DNA of 64,000 nucleotides from Antedon bifida (taxonomy: Eukaryota > Echinodermata > Crinoidea > Comatulida > Antedonidae): contig OY727096.1 of NCBI GenBank assembly GCA_963402885.1, positions 13,931,820-13,995,819 of the forward strand, written 5' to 3'. The first letter of the stretch is position 1; each line of letters begins with the position of its first letter. The translations under genes were made by a program, and so were the position numbers. Shown one piece after another: positions 1 to 11,630 of this stretch. Below the pieces are notes generated by a model. The model was not told the origin of the DNA. It saw only the letters and a program-made list of their open reading frames with translations, and searched no databases.

Positions 1-3000
1 CATATTCTCTTCTTCCTCACCACTTGATTCATCATCACTTGATACATCATCATCATTTTTCTTTGCTCTTTCAAGTGATTTTTGTAGCCAATCTTCAGCA
101 TCCCCATCTCCAGGTCCAACATTCTTTAATAGTTCATTAATATGTGAAGTCATGGATACATAGCTATCATCATCAACATTTTGACTGAGCTGAAATGCAG
201 AAAAATGTATGTAAAGAATAGTTTAGAATAAGCTCTCATAGATTCCGATAAATTAATTCATTATTCTTCACATTTCACAAGCATTTACAGTAAATGTAAA
301 GTACCTTCTTGGCTTTTTGTAAAAAATATCTAGCATATGATTTATTTTCTTCAGTGTCTTGTAAACAATGGAGCCAGCCAAGGAGGTACCACACTTGAAT
401 CACTTCATCATCCTCTTCTAACAACATTTGTAAAATTTCTTCAGCAACCTAAACAAGGTAAAACCAAATGATAAAATGTAAAAACATAATGAATGTTTAT
501 GAATTGGATGGTGAGAATATTTCACGAGTTAATGCTAGGCCGGGAAGCTAGGCCCTTCAAAAAGGCAGTGGTCCAACTAATTGATTTTCAAATGCAGTCT
601 ACAATATCGTATGGCACAAATTCTGAAAACATTTAGAAAAAGTTGAATGTGCAATTATCAACATTAGATGAAACGTAATGCAATCAGATTAATAAGAAAA
701 AGATTATTATGAAAAAGGTTAATATGAAAAAGATTGATAAAAAAAAGATTAATAAGAAAAAGATTAATAATCTTTGATATTGAATTTTTTTCTGGTAACT
801 TACATCAAATTCTTCAACTTCTATAAGAATCTTAACAGCACTAATTCGACTGAGGTAACTCAGTGGACAAACCTCAACAGGGTCAAACTCGCCACCAACT
901 GGTTTACTGCTCTCAATTTCTTTCAGTTTTGGCAACCACAATGCTATACTCTTTTTGATCATTTCTTTAGCATGCTGAAAAAAACAACAAGGTTTTTAAA
1001 ATTGCAAACCTACAGTACCTAAGTCTCGTACCAACGGCTCTAAAATCCTGCCTCTACCTCTCATTATGCTCAACGTTATATTTGTTCTTAGTGAACATTA
1101 AACTTAAATTTTATGAACATTTTATAAATCATCAATTTTACAAATTGTCGATTTTATGAATAAAATAAAAAAAGAGAAATGCAATGTTTCTTTACAGTGT
1201 ATGGAAGATATACAAAAATATAAATGCAAAATGTACCTGATTGGACTGTGTGCTAAGGAAGTAGCTTGCCATCAATTGATATGCTTCGGGGTTGTTTGGG
1301 TTGTACTGCAAGGCTGACTCTAGGTTTTCATGACACTGGGTTTCTGCTTTATCTTCGAAACTTAATAAAGAAACATAGAAATAAACAATTTTTATATATA
1401 TAAAAAAGAATATATAATATGTATATTCATGCTTTCATATTCTAAATCTCTTTTTGCGACAAACTCATAGTTCCTTGCAGTGGAAATGGTAGGATGATTT
1501 TTCTTTTATATTCATTTTAATTTTTATTCTGTGTCAATATTTTTCTCTATGGATTTAAAATCGGCTGTTTGTCTCACAAAAATTCTTACCTGCCACTTTA
1601 TTACATTGATAACTATGGCAAGTGCCCATGTTATTAATAACACAAACAGCTGTTGATTATTATTTACCATTTATTTTTCTAGAGAAGGCAGGTAAAAGTT
1701 CAAAATAGTTAATATGATGCTGCTTCTCCTCAATAGTCCAATGAGATATTGCCCATACAATTGGTTTAAGTATAAACTTAAACAGAGTCCTGTAGGACTG
1801 CTTCCCTGAAATCCCTCGGTTTGTTAAAGCTTTTTAATCCACTCCATATGTTCATTTACCCGGGAAACATAATTTCATTAGATTACCAGGTACCTGACAA
1901 TACTTGTCAACAATAGCTTTTCTCTTTTCTTGTTTAAGTAAAGTTTCAAATTTTGCATTCACTATTTTGGTAATCTTATCTAAATTGTTAGGCCCACATT
2001 ATTTTCATTGCATAAAGATGCCCTTGAAGGATGGAGTCTATATCATCCCCCTCATCAATGTCTCACCCAGAAATACTATGATTTGAGGTGCCTAATGCTG
2101 TAGTTAGGCCTAGGCCTGGATGGTTACTGTGAAGCAGGTGTGTTTGCCTCCTGTGAGGCTGATGTGTATGCTTCAATTGAAGCTGGCGTGTATGCTTCAT
2201 GTTAGGATGTGTATTAATAATTGCTTTATTTAAAAGCGCTTCGTTAGGCATACTATTATTCCTAAACTCACTCAACATTTGTTTCTGCCATACTACACTG
2301 TTCATCAAATTGGTACTTCCACCAGTGGTAACAATTATTACAATAGTTTAAATTAATCCTATAAAAACATACCATGAATCTGTCAGATACATTTCAGCTA
2401 TTGAACAGTATGCACTTGCAATTGCATTATTCAAAACACTAATATCAGAAGTTTTGTTTGCCTATGGAAGAAACATGGATTTTCAATAACAAATATAAAG
2501 AACATATCATCTTAATAAAATATACCCTTTAAAGGCAATGCATAATTGTTTTCCTGTTCAAAAAATAGCATCCTAAGAAAAGAATAACTCTGCCCCAGGT
2601 ATAGCATATATGGTATGCTGTGAGACCACTAATGGACGATTTTCATTTATTAAAGGTTAGGTTAAATTATAGGTAGAAAATTAATGGGAACACCAACCTT
2701 TTGTTTATTCATGCTTTGTTTTTTCTCACTCAACATAATATCAATTCCTTTGCGAAAACAGTCAATAGCCTGCTGACCTTCAAACACCTGTCCTAAATAC
2801 ATGTACTTAGTATAGCCAGAGTCTGGACAAATATTCACCGCTCTACCAAAGCAGTTAAAATAGTTAAGGAAGAGAACGATTTAATATTATAAGGCAGTCA
2901 CAGGGATTTTAACCAGAATGTTACAGTACATTTTTTTTAATGTGGGTTTACATTGCAAAATGGTGTACTAAAATCAACCATTCATCATTTATTAAGGCTT

Positions 3001-3583
3001 TGTTCATAAGGTTATGCAACAAAACAAATATAACTAAAGGATATTTTTTTAGCTCCTTCGACATCTCCAATTTCCACCAACAGATTTCCAGTTGTCTCCA
3101 GTACTCGCACATTGTCTGGTTCTATCTCTAGTGCTGCTTGACAATGTTTTTGAGCCATCTCAAAGTCAAAAGTGTCCATACACGCTTCAGCCTAACGTGA
3201 ACAAATTAAGTTTAAATTTAAATCTAAAAGAAATTTATTATTTTTAGATGCGTTTCCATAACAGAGTCGATTGGCTGAGTATTTAAGTTGTGGTGGTACA
3301 GTAGAACAAGTCCTCATGCAAAGGACTGTACACATCTGGCATAATATTCAAATTTATCAATGGGTACAGTAACATTTGTAGGGGTTTTGAAAGATTTGTG
3401 AGAAAGAATCATTTAAATTAATTAAAATCACCAACTTTTATCCTTCTTTAGTTAGAATTTTTATTTTAAATAGTAATGTTGTAGTTGTTTTTAAAATTAT
3501 CAACAAACCTTGTCTAGAATTTGGTTAACAGAATCTTTTTTAGAATCTTCTGAAAGTGCATCCTTTTTAAGCTTCTTTGTCAT
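1..3583 (-). CDS. Acl4-like TPR protein, probable assembly chaperone of ribosomal protein L4 (3' end cut by window edge)
   Basis: Eight coding exons in frame on the minus strand: 3509-3583, 3045-3191, 2698-2853, 2373-2461, 1237-1360, 804-974, 305-448 and 1-189, the last open at the edge; 365 codons are visible. The start chosen is the ATG at 3583-3581 (MTKKLKKD), in an exon whose acceptor is at 3595, so at least one upstream 5' exon is missing. TPR-like helices include AEACMDTFDFEMAQKHCQAA and AVNICPDSGYTKYMYLGQ; later come AYCSIAEMYLTDSCFED and VWYLLGWLHCL, which I recognise from the Acl4 family. The visible C-terminus is acidic (DDDDVSSDDESSGEEEE). Acl4 in yeast escorts free ribosomal protein L4 to the nucleus; that role is carried over by family, not shown here. 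The intron between exons 2 and 3 is U12-type. Family call fairly sure; the 5' end is open. Confidence 0.85.
2854..3044 (-). other. U12-type (minor spliceosome) AT-AC intron, 191 nt
   Basis: Reading the minus strand, the intron starts ATATCCTTT right after GGAGCTAAAAAA, has TTCCTTAAC at 2871-2863, and ends ...TTTTAAC before TGCTTTGG. The first two motifs equal the U12 5' splice site and branch-point consensus letter for letter. The likely branch A is about 10 nt from the 3' end, the short spacing typical of this class. No usable GT donor or AG acceptor gives a continuous reading frame here. AT-AC splicing joins GAKK to CFGRAVNICPDSGYTKYM in phase 0, restoring a TPR motif. Confidence 0.9.
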
Positions 3584-3624
3584 TTCTTTAACACCTACAA
3601 GAAAATATGTCAAACAGCAAATTT

Positions 3625-3634
3625 TTTATTTATT
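3625..3634 (-). promoter_or_regulatory. Candidate polyadenylation signal (overlapping AATAAATAAA) between FLYWCH gene and Acl4-like gene
   Basis: The minus strand reads AATAAATAAA about 575 nt beyond the FLYWCH stop and only 30 nt before the acceptor of the first Acl4-like coding exon. I found no closer AATAAA on this strand; a weaker ATTAAA occurs near 3805. The tight position is one reason to ask whether the two genes share transcripts. Confidence 0.35.
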
Positions 3635-4207
3635 TTTGTAATATTGTATTGTACTACACTAATAATATTCATGTCAACAATTAATACATTAATACAATTA
3701 TGAATGCATTTTTAAAGAATTTAACAAAAACTATATTCGAACAGAACACAGACCAACATTTTGAAAAAATTGAGCAACTAAAACATACATAAAGATTTGA
3801 AATATTTAATATCAACTTTTAAACACACACAAATTTTAGTATTGTCTATAAAATATAGAAAGATAATTTACTGATATTAAAATATTAAATTGATTAAATG
3901 TTACTGGGTTTTGACTGCAAAACAGTAATGTTATTCAAAAATAATAGGTGGTTCAATTTATACAAAAATACTTATTATGGAAGAGGAAATAATAAATAAA
4001 ATTATACTGAAAGTTTGTATTAATTTCATCAATTATTAATAATATATAATTATCATTAACAGCAGTCGTTTTATCTACTAAATTTCACAAATTATCAAAA
4101 TAACATAAGCACAACATTGAATTAACAATAAAGGCAAAGTAAACTTCTCTACTGGACTCCTTGAAAACCAGAACACAAATAAGAATTGTTTCAAACTTTG
4201 ATCTAGA

Positions 4208-7200
4208 TTAAGAAAACTGGACACCCTTGAGCGGAGCAGAATACATTAAATTCATACTTTGAGTAGGCACGCATATGTGATCTTGTCTTCCTCTTGTTAA
4301 CTTGCCATTTTTGTCTATGACCGTTGCCTTGCACATAATGTACTTGTTACGCACACAGCAACGCCAACTAATCTTAGCACGTCTCTTATCTGCTTTCTGA
4401 GTGTAACGGTATCCTGCAGTGTCAATCAACATTTCCTGTGATATCAAAAATATATATTTTTTTAAACATCTGCTTTCTTTAAGGCAAAAGACTAGATTAA
4501 AATATGTAATTACCTATCTGGCTAGTGGAAACAATTAACACTTTGACTGCCAAACACGAGAATCTTTGTTTGTAAACACAACGCTTGACTGCCAAACACG
4601 AAGATCTTCGTGTTTCACATTTTTTTACGAAATCCAGTAGATAGGTTAATTATTGGTATATACTATAAATATGGACACTATATTCGGTCTGGACCGTCAA
4701 TATTTTACTATTTGAAAGTAACTAATCTGGTTACGAACGACTGTCAAAATCGTACCTGTCGAAATAACAAACACCGCGCATCACAGTAGCGCGTAGAGCG
4801 ATGGCCGGCTTGGCGCATTGTGTATCGGTCGCGCGCTAGCTATGCCGCCAAAGCATTTACAAAGGTTTTTGTGGATTGACATGTTTGTATGTTATCTGAA
4901 TAAAAAATAATGGAGTCATTTTCAATATGAAGTCTTTAATTTTATTATTGTATGTATACCCTAATTGTTTTGGTGTTTCACTGAAAGTGACCGAGTTTCA
5001 CGCAACAAACTTGTTTAGAAATGGTATGGATATTATCATCAGTTTACTAGCTAGGCTAGTAGTACTAGGCTAGCCTAGGCCTAGTCGTAAAACGGTTCCG
5101 GACCAAATATAGGCCTGGTTAACTAGGCCTGGTGTCTTTACTATGTGGATTTTGGCGAAACATTGATGTTAAGATTTATGATTTATAAAATGTAATACAT
5201 TTTTCGATAGTGATAACTTGTTTTTATAGGCCTATCGGTGCCGTGGAACTTTTTCGTTGTTTGTTGATCTCACCGGGCAACATTTTCATATTGTGATGTC
5301 TTGCACAAAATCGCGAATATCTCGACTTTCTTGCGCGAAACTACGAAAAACTCAAAAAGTAGGTTACTTTCATTTTACTATTATGATTTACATATTGCGA
5401 TTTGAAAATCTTTCTTGGTACCATTGTAAAGCTAAAATCTTTATGATTATTTTAGTCTAAATTACATATAAATCAGATCACATACATAGTTTCAATATAA
5501 CAAAAACATCGAATTGGGCTAAAAACGCTGGCGATGGCAGTTTCTAACTGGAAAAACCTCTGGCAGTCAAAGTGTTAACAACTAAAATTATTACATGCAT
5601 TAAAATTAACATAACTATTTAAACAAAATACCTAATCAGTCTTATTTTTTGTAAATATATTTTCCAAATTCGGTGCTGAGAGGGTTAAACTACAATCAAT
5701 ACCTTTCCATGACTAGTTGCTACTGGAAGATGCATGTACTCTATTTCTTCTGAAATCTCTTCAGCTTCCTGAAAAAATAGAAACACAAGCAAACTTAAAA
5801 GGGGAAAATATAATATGTAATTTAGTATTAAACATTATAATTACACAAAAACAATTTCAATTACCAATTTATCCAAAGTAGCAAGTGGAACGCATATATT
5901 CTCTTCTTCACATTGCAAATCTGACTGTTGCGAAAACCATTCCTCTAAGGATGAACCTTGAATAAAAGAAATTTAAATTAATTTCAATGAATTTACTTTT
6001 CTTTTTAATACACAACACAATTACAGACAGACACTAGAATTAACTATTTTAAGATATTATATTTTAAAATAATATTTGAATGGACGATTGTGGGTTACAT
6101 GGCGTGCAATACTATTAATTTTTATGAGTTGGTGGTGAGAATATTCCATGAGTTGAAATATTGACTGTTCTGTTTTTAACAAGCCAGCCAAGTTTTATTA
6201 TTCGCGGTACTAGACATATCATTTATTTTGTATCAACATAATATATATATATATACAGTATTTCTTTTACAAGAATATTTCTATAAGTTTAATCTAAAAT
6301 TAACATTCATTATTAGAGTAGAGGCTCATAAGCCATAGGAATTTAGTTCTTTTTGTACCCTGCCAACTTACGTTGTGGTGTTTGAATAAAGACTATAGAC
6401 TATAGATATTAGGTCTGTAATTGTTTTTCAAATTTAATGATAATATACAATTTAAATTATAATTAGGCCTAGTGTTGAAAATATAGAATTTCAATTGACA
6501 TTTAAAAGTTTAATATCTGGAACATTCTCTTAAGACACTTGGCAGATTGTAACATATGTCAATAAGGATACAGTATGTGGACAAAATATTAATAGTATTC
6601 ATAATTAATTATAAATGCATTAAACTACTAATAAACTACAGTACCTAATACAATCAATATTAAAGTTTATGCTTGATACATTTTTTTCTTTGTTATTCAA
6701 TATAATAAAAATACCTGTTTCACAAATGTGGTCTTGTCTCCCTTTAATAAACTTGTTACCCCGCTCAAGTACACTAGCCATACACGTAACATTCTTATTC
6801 CTTACACAACAACGCCAATTCACATTAGAACGCCTCTTATCAACCTTTTGGGTGTATCGATATCCATTGCTGTCAACCAACATTTCCTGAGGAAAATTTT
6901 TACAGTAAATCGAAAACATTTGATAAAGAACTTAAATCGCATTCTACTGTAAGTATCTGAACATTCAATGTTTTATAATTAAAGTGTAGTGACCATACCT
7001 TTCCACGTCTTGATTTTGCTGGAAAACGTACATATTGAACTTCTCTTGCCTGCTGTTGACAGTATGCTTCTTGTAACCCTTGCTGAATAGCACCTAATAA
7101 TAATTTGTGTATCCACTTTAAAAATGTCATACTGTAAACTGCATACAACATGAATATATGGTGTTTGAAGTGCATAATCAATCAATCAATAATCAAACAT

Positions 7201-10200
7201 TGATATAGATATTATCAAAGGTGCATTGTATGCATCCTGACATTTGCTAAATAAATGAGGTTTTGAATAATCTTAAAGACCTACGTTTTTTTACCTAATT
7301 TAAGGTCACGCACTATATTTTCTGTAAAAATAAATATTATATGGACCTATAGCAATGTTTTTTTCGTCTGTAAATGGTTAAAAATGTGAAAAATAAGTCG
7401 ATTCTAATAATTTTAGCGGCCCGCTATAAATCCAAACATGCATCGCGTGCAGATTGATATTTTCATATTGTGATGTGATGCACCCACTTTGACCAATCAC
7501 ATGAAAGGGTAAACAAATAAAAGAACCATAACTTTTCAGCGAAAATACCAGGTCTTCCCCAATTTATATTGACGGATTCTGCCAAAAAAGGGAAGACAAT
7601 TAATTTAGCAACAAGACAAGGTCAGGTTAGGCTTATAACTAGTGTACGATGTTCATCATTACCGCTCTTTACCAGCTAGGCCTACAAAGCCTAACTAGCT
7701 AAGCTAAATGTGAGAACGTCCACAAATGTGAAAACAACTACAAATGTAAAAACGCATCACCCACAAAATGTGAAAACAACCAAAAATGTAAAAACGCATC
7801 ATCCACAAATGTGAAAACAACCACAAATGAGAAAACACATCACCCACAAATGTAAAACAGCACCCACAAATGTGAAAAAAAAGAAGAAATTTCCGGCCAT
7901 AAATAACAAAAAAATTCATGTCAAACTAGACCCAAACAATTGTGATACATAAGCTTAGTATTTTACGAGTTAATGTTAGAGTTGCTTCAATACTTACAAT
8001 TACTATTAAGTCGATATTTGCTATTTGCTGGACGCGTGCACGTTACCTTAATGTCATATATCATGTACTTGTTGTCTTACTATTATGTAGTATCGTTTCA
8101 AGTCTATGTTCAGTGTTTGTTGCGTGTGTGCACGATTCTACAAACAAGGTCATGGTGGAAAATTACTTATACACTTTCGTTGGATGAAAATTTTGCACCA
8201 TTCTTGATGGCAGGCACACAATGGGGCCCCAAAACCAGGGCATCTCCCCTCCACCTATTTGAGGACGATGATGACACTGTCCCCAGAGCATGTCAACGTA
8301 CTGCTCAACAAAAGGTACAAATGCATTTATTCATAAAATCCCAAATAAAATAATAGTAATCAGAACAACAAATATTTTTGCCTGAATATGTACTTTTTTT
8401 TGTTTGTTTTTTTGAATTTACAAACATTATTATGTATTTTTATAACATAATTATTCGATTATTGCTTTGAATGTTTTATAATAAATGTATATTAATATAA
8501 TTTTTCCCTAGAAATAAACAAATTCTGTTGGCTGTGCAAAATTGTTCATAACAAAATTACAACAAATCGGTCTATCTTAGTTACGTCATTTTTTAGGCTT
8601 ATGATTTAGTTGAACGAGCTGAGATTCTCGAACAAATGTAAACATCAAATGTTACTACATTATGGTAGTGGTGTTCTTATTCAACATAAATTCATAAAAA
8701 TACCGAATGACAATCTTCTATGGAGACATAACCTACTTTGATTTGAGAAAATTGAATATTTTTGATAGAAATAGAATATATGTTTATTGACTATTCTTTG
8801 ATATTATCTCTATTTTACTGTGATGTATTTTGACTTAATATGTCTACAGTACAAAGTATGTTAAATTAGTTAGGTAATAGGGAGGTTTCGCAACCTTACG
8901 AATACGATAACGAAAACGGATACGTCACACATTTGTGAAACTTTTGAGCTGATCCCCACTTCATATTCGTAAAGCGTATTCCTGTTGACGAAAATCACCA
9001 GTCATATTCGTAACTACAAAACGAGTATAGTTTTTGATCTATTTTGCACATTTTGCATTTGAATCAGGAATGATTCATGATTATAATATAATTATAGGTT
9101 TATTGAAAGTAATTTACTAAAATGCCAGGTCAATTTTTATAAATAGCAGTTTTTAAAGTCCTCACTCGCTTTGATGTTACGCTAGGCAGCCAAGCACCAA
9201 GCAACACATACTTTTGCTTCGCTCAAATTTACCGCAGTCATATTTTGGACGACGCCCTCAATATTTCGTTGCCGTGCGAAACAGATTTTTACTGGCTTAC
9301 GAAAACGAATACGTGTGCGTGACGTATCCGTTTTCGTTATCGTATTCATAAGATTGCGAAACCTCTCTATTGTTACCAAGTAGCACATAAACATAAAATT
9401 AAAATATAGCATTTCAATAAATATATCAGAAAATATCCACACATGTGATAATTATCAGAGGATCTTATTTACTTTGAAAGAAAATGGTTTACACTAGATC
9501 TTTTTTGGTAGGTAGGCCTACTATTTTTGTTCATATGAGTGAGTTTTGAAAAAGTTTTTTTTTCCACAGATTTTTTAACGTGTGGGGTGTTATCAAATGT
9601 AATAATAAATGATATAATTGGGAGAGGTAGGGATAAATTCCCAATATTCTACAAAACACTTAATTTTAGTATATCTTATCTTAATTGGTTATCAGCACTT
9701 GGCGGATAACCCCTTGTTATTGTCAGGATCTTTTTTTTTTCTATCTTATTCTTCTTTCTTTCCACAAATTTTGTCTGTAATTCTGGCCAACATAAGATTG
9801 TATAACTTTATCATAAGATTGACCTGTAGATGTGCAAGAAACTTCGTTATGACGTTAGAGTCGCGCAGCATAAGTTACGCGCAGTTTTATGAATTTCTGG
9901 TATTTAACCATACAATTTAAATTGAAACTTAGAAAAGTGTAAATTTATGTCATGCGCTATCTATGGAAAATGTACGCGTTTAAAATTTTAAAAATGCGAA
10001 AAATCAAGTTCAAATCAACTTTCTATGCATTTTTGAGCATGTCAAGCTTTTAGTCGAGTTGCACTTGTCTGGGTAACAAAGGCTATACATTGGCCAATGA
10101 CAAGAGAGTGTTTGAGGAGCAGACGAAATTTTGCGCATTGATATCACTTTCGATTTTTTACAAAACTTTTTACGCATCAGGACTATATACATGAAAAATA

Positions 10201-11297
10201 ATTGTAATCGTTAATTATTAGAACAAGATCAGTAATAATTTACTTTTGATTAACAACAAACAAAATCTTCAAAATATATTTAGGAACCATGGCGGTATGG
10301 TAACTTTCATATTTTCTAGGCCTCCAACAAAGATCGCGACGAACCCTGCACTTCATAGCGTGACAAGAAAGCGCTAGGCCCCCTAAACATTCCATCGCGT
10401 GGTGAGTGTCCGCATCTCCCATTGTCGCTATGGCGTGACGTAGTTCAAGTCGGACTTGCTCGAAAAAAATAATGTAATTTGTATACGGTTGTAAATAAAG
10501 ATGATTTTCATTATTATAACATATACCAATGTATATTTAATTATGCTAATATAAAAATAGATATTTCATTCTCTAATATCTGGCCAATATAACAACTCAA
10601 TGACTGTTACATTTTTTATAAACCTCGTTTAAATACCATTTAGTCGACCATTTAGCCTGTCCCCTCGAGGACTAAACAAAATCGATCAAAAGCTGTCTCT
10701 ATTTAATCGAGGTTGGCCTGATTTAGTCGGCGATTTAGTTGAAGTTCGGTTTATGAATTAAAATGACGTCATTTTTTTTTTTTTTTAGCTCGAACTATGA
10801 CTAAAGTCCGGTGTTCATGTAGATTCATGCAGATTAAAAAAATTATTGTGGTCTTCCAATACAATGCCATATTGGAGAATTGCCCAAATTCTAAACCCTG
10901 CCATTTTTATATTAACTGGCCTAGGCCTATTTAGTAATTTTTAGGCCTAGGCCTAGCACTTCTTTTTGCGTAGGTAATCCATACTGTATTTTAGACTTAG
11001 GCCTAGGCTAGAGACCGAGTTGACAGATTTAGTAGTTTTTGGCCGACCTGACTTTGGGCCCGACATTTGCATTGGGGCCGACTTGACTTTGGCCGAGACG
11101 GTTTAGGGCCGACTTGACGGGCACCCCTACCTAGCCTAGCTAGACTACGACGGCTATCTAGGCCTAGGCTAGCCTAGACCTTTTTAGTATAAAATAGCAG
11201 CTAATAATAATAAGGCTATCATCCTACCTTTATTTTCACTTTTTGCATGGCCTCTTCTATTGTGCTTTTTCTTTTTATTCCTCTTATTTTCTTCCAT
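4208..11297 (-). CDS. Small protein with two FLYWCH-type zinc fingers
   Basis: Six exons, minus strand: 11228-11297, 6999-7093, 6715-6886, 5865-5956, 5703-5768 and 4208-4435; 723 nt, 240 residues, all junctions in phase. Exon 1 (MEENKRNKKKKHNRRGH) is strongly basic, like a nuclear localisation signal. Each finger is split by a phase-0 intron at the same place: RRGK|EMLVDSNGYRYTQK and SHGK|EMLIDTAGYRYTQK. The core WRCCVRNK-x3-C-x-A ... GRQDHIC occurs in both; the last ligand is Cys (H-x-C) instead of the usual H-x-H, so these are C2HC variants. FLYWCH domains bind DNA or proteins in chromatin regulators and in transposase-derived proteins. Between the fingers is an acidic linker (EEWFSQQSDLQCEEEN). 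The product ends LKGVQFS. Target and role unknown; the domain call is sure, the single-gene model fairly sure. Confidence 0.85.
4539..5574. mobile_element. piggyBac-like non-autonomous element (MITE), 1036 bp, TTAA target site
   Basis: Perfect 14-bp terminal inverted repeats CACTTTGACTGCCA (4539-4552) and TGGCAGTCAAAGTG (5561-5574), flanked by TTAA at 4535-4538 and 5575-5578. The TTAA duplication and the TTTGACTGCCA-type end are the hallmark of piggyBac. No transposase can be read inside; the longest open stretch (5257-5460) has no DDD signature. It sits in the intron before the second FLYWCH exon. A GTTAAAC-type end near 5690 may belong to another, incomplete element. Confidence 0.88.
4594..4615. 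repeat. Perfect 22-bp palindrome inside the piggyBac-like element
   Basis: Half-site AAACACGAAGA followed directly by its reverse complement, about 40 bp inside the left end. It overlaps a second copy of the subterminal motif GACTGCCAAACACGA, the first copy being part of the terminal repeat. A subterminal transposase or host-factor site is possible. Confidence 0.8.
7722..7878. repeat. Degenerate tandem repeat, about 41-bp unit
   Basis: Units built from ACAAATGTGAAAACAACC plus ACAAATGTAAAAACGCATC, about three and a half copies, the last one shortened. It lies in intron 1 of the FLYWCH gene. The open minus frame over it is an artefact of the repeat. Confidence 0.75.
7973..8353 (+). other. Unexplained open frame in FLYWCH intron 1, opposite strand
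   Basis: A 126-codon plus-strand frame. Its second half (about 8187-8323) is richer in G and C than its surroundings and contains LHLFEDDDDTVPRACQR, followed by a possible GT donor. The first half is hydrophobic and looks like chance translation. I recognise no domain. It may be a captured exon, a transposon scrap or noise. Confidence 0.2.
8876..9371. mobile_element. MITE with about 50-bp terminal inverted repeats
   Basis: The left end (GAGGTTTCGCAA then CGATAACGAAAACGGATACG) is matched by the reverse complement at 9314-9371 (CGTATCCGTTTTCGTTATCG then TTGCGAAACCTC), with few mismatches. The interior repeats short ATTCGTAA-type motifs and has no transposase. The target duplication is not clear, so I leave the superfamily open. 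It lies in intron 1 of the FLYWCH gene. Confidence 0.75.
10614..10758. repeat. Possible short imperfect inverted repeat element
   Basis: ATAAACC near the start and GGTTTAT near the end enclose repeated TTTAGTCG-type motifs. The ends match only imperfectly and no target duplication is seen. A weak call. Confidence 0.3.
11030..11130 (-). repeat. CGGCCC-type 16-bp minisatellite, block 1
   Basis: Degenerate units of GGGGCCGACTTGACTTT type ending GGCCGAGACGGTTTAGGG. The same text, reverse complemented, starts block 2 at 11480, so the two blocks form inverted arms around 11130-11480, which contains the FLYWCH gene's first exon. Confidence 0.7.
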
Positions 11298-11479
11298 ATC
11301 AACAAGAATAAATGCTAGATTTAACAAAAGATTGAATTTCTCTTATTACATTTAGCCTAGGCTATATCTCTCTCCCCACAGCAATACCGATCATTTCGGT
11401 CGTGACGTAATGCATTTCGGTCGCCACCACACGACACCCACACGTGCACACCGGGGAACCGCAGAAGGATCCGATTTCG

Positions 11480-11630
11480 ATCCAAGTCGGCCCTAAACCG
11501 TCTCGGCCAAAGTCAAGTCGGCCCCAGGTCAACTCGGCCCCAAGTCAACTCGGCCCCACGTCAACTCGGCCCCAAGTCAACTCGGCCTCACGTCAACTCG
11601 GCCAAAAAATAATCGGTCAACTCGGCCCCA
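11480..11630 (+). repeat. CGGCCC-type 16-bp minisatellite, block 2
   Basis: Repeats of CGGCCCCAAGTCAACT with minor variants, entered through CGGCCCTAAACCGTCTCGG and followed by ATGGAACGCAAAAAGTGC. The reverse complement of that whole order, including the trailing unique tail, recurs at 13680-13868. The open frame here encodes only the repeat. Confidence 0.85.

Noticed and set aside
684..962. 92-residue minus-strand open frame
   Set aside because: Only 804-974 is exon of the Acl4-like gene; the C-terminal part (IFFLLIFFLSIFF) is intron read-through past the GTAAGT donor.
5257..5460. Possible transposase remnant in the piggyBac-like element
   Set aside because: No DDD-type or cysteine-rich signature; likely chance frame in non-coding filler.
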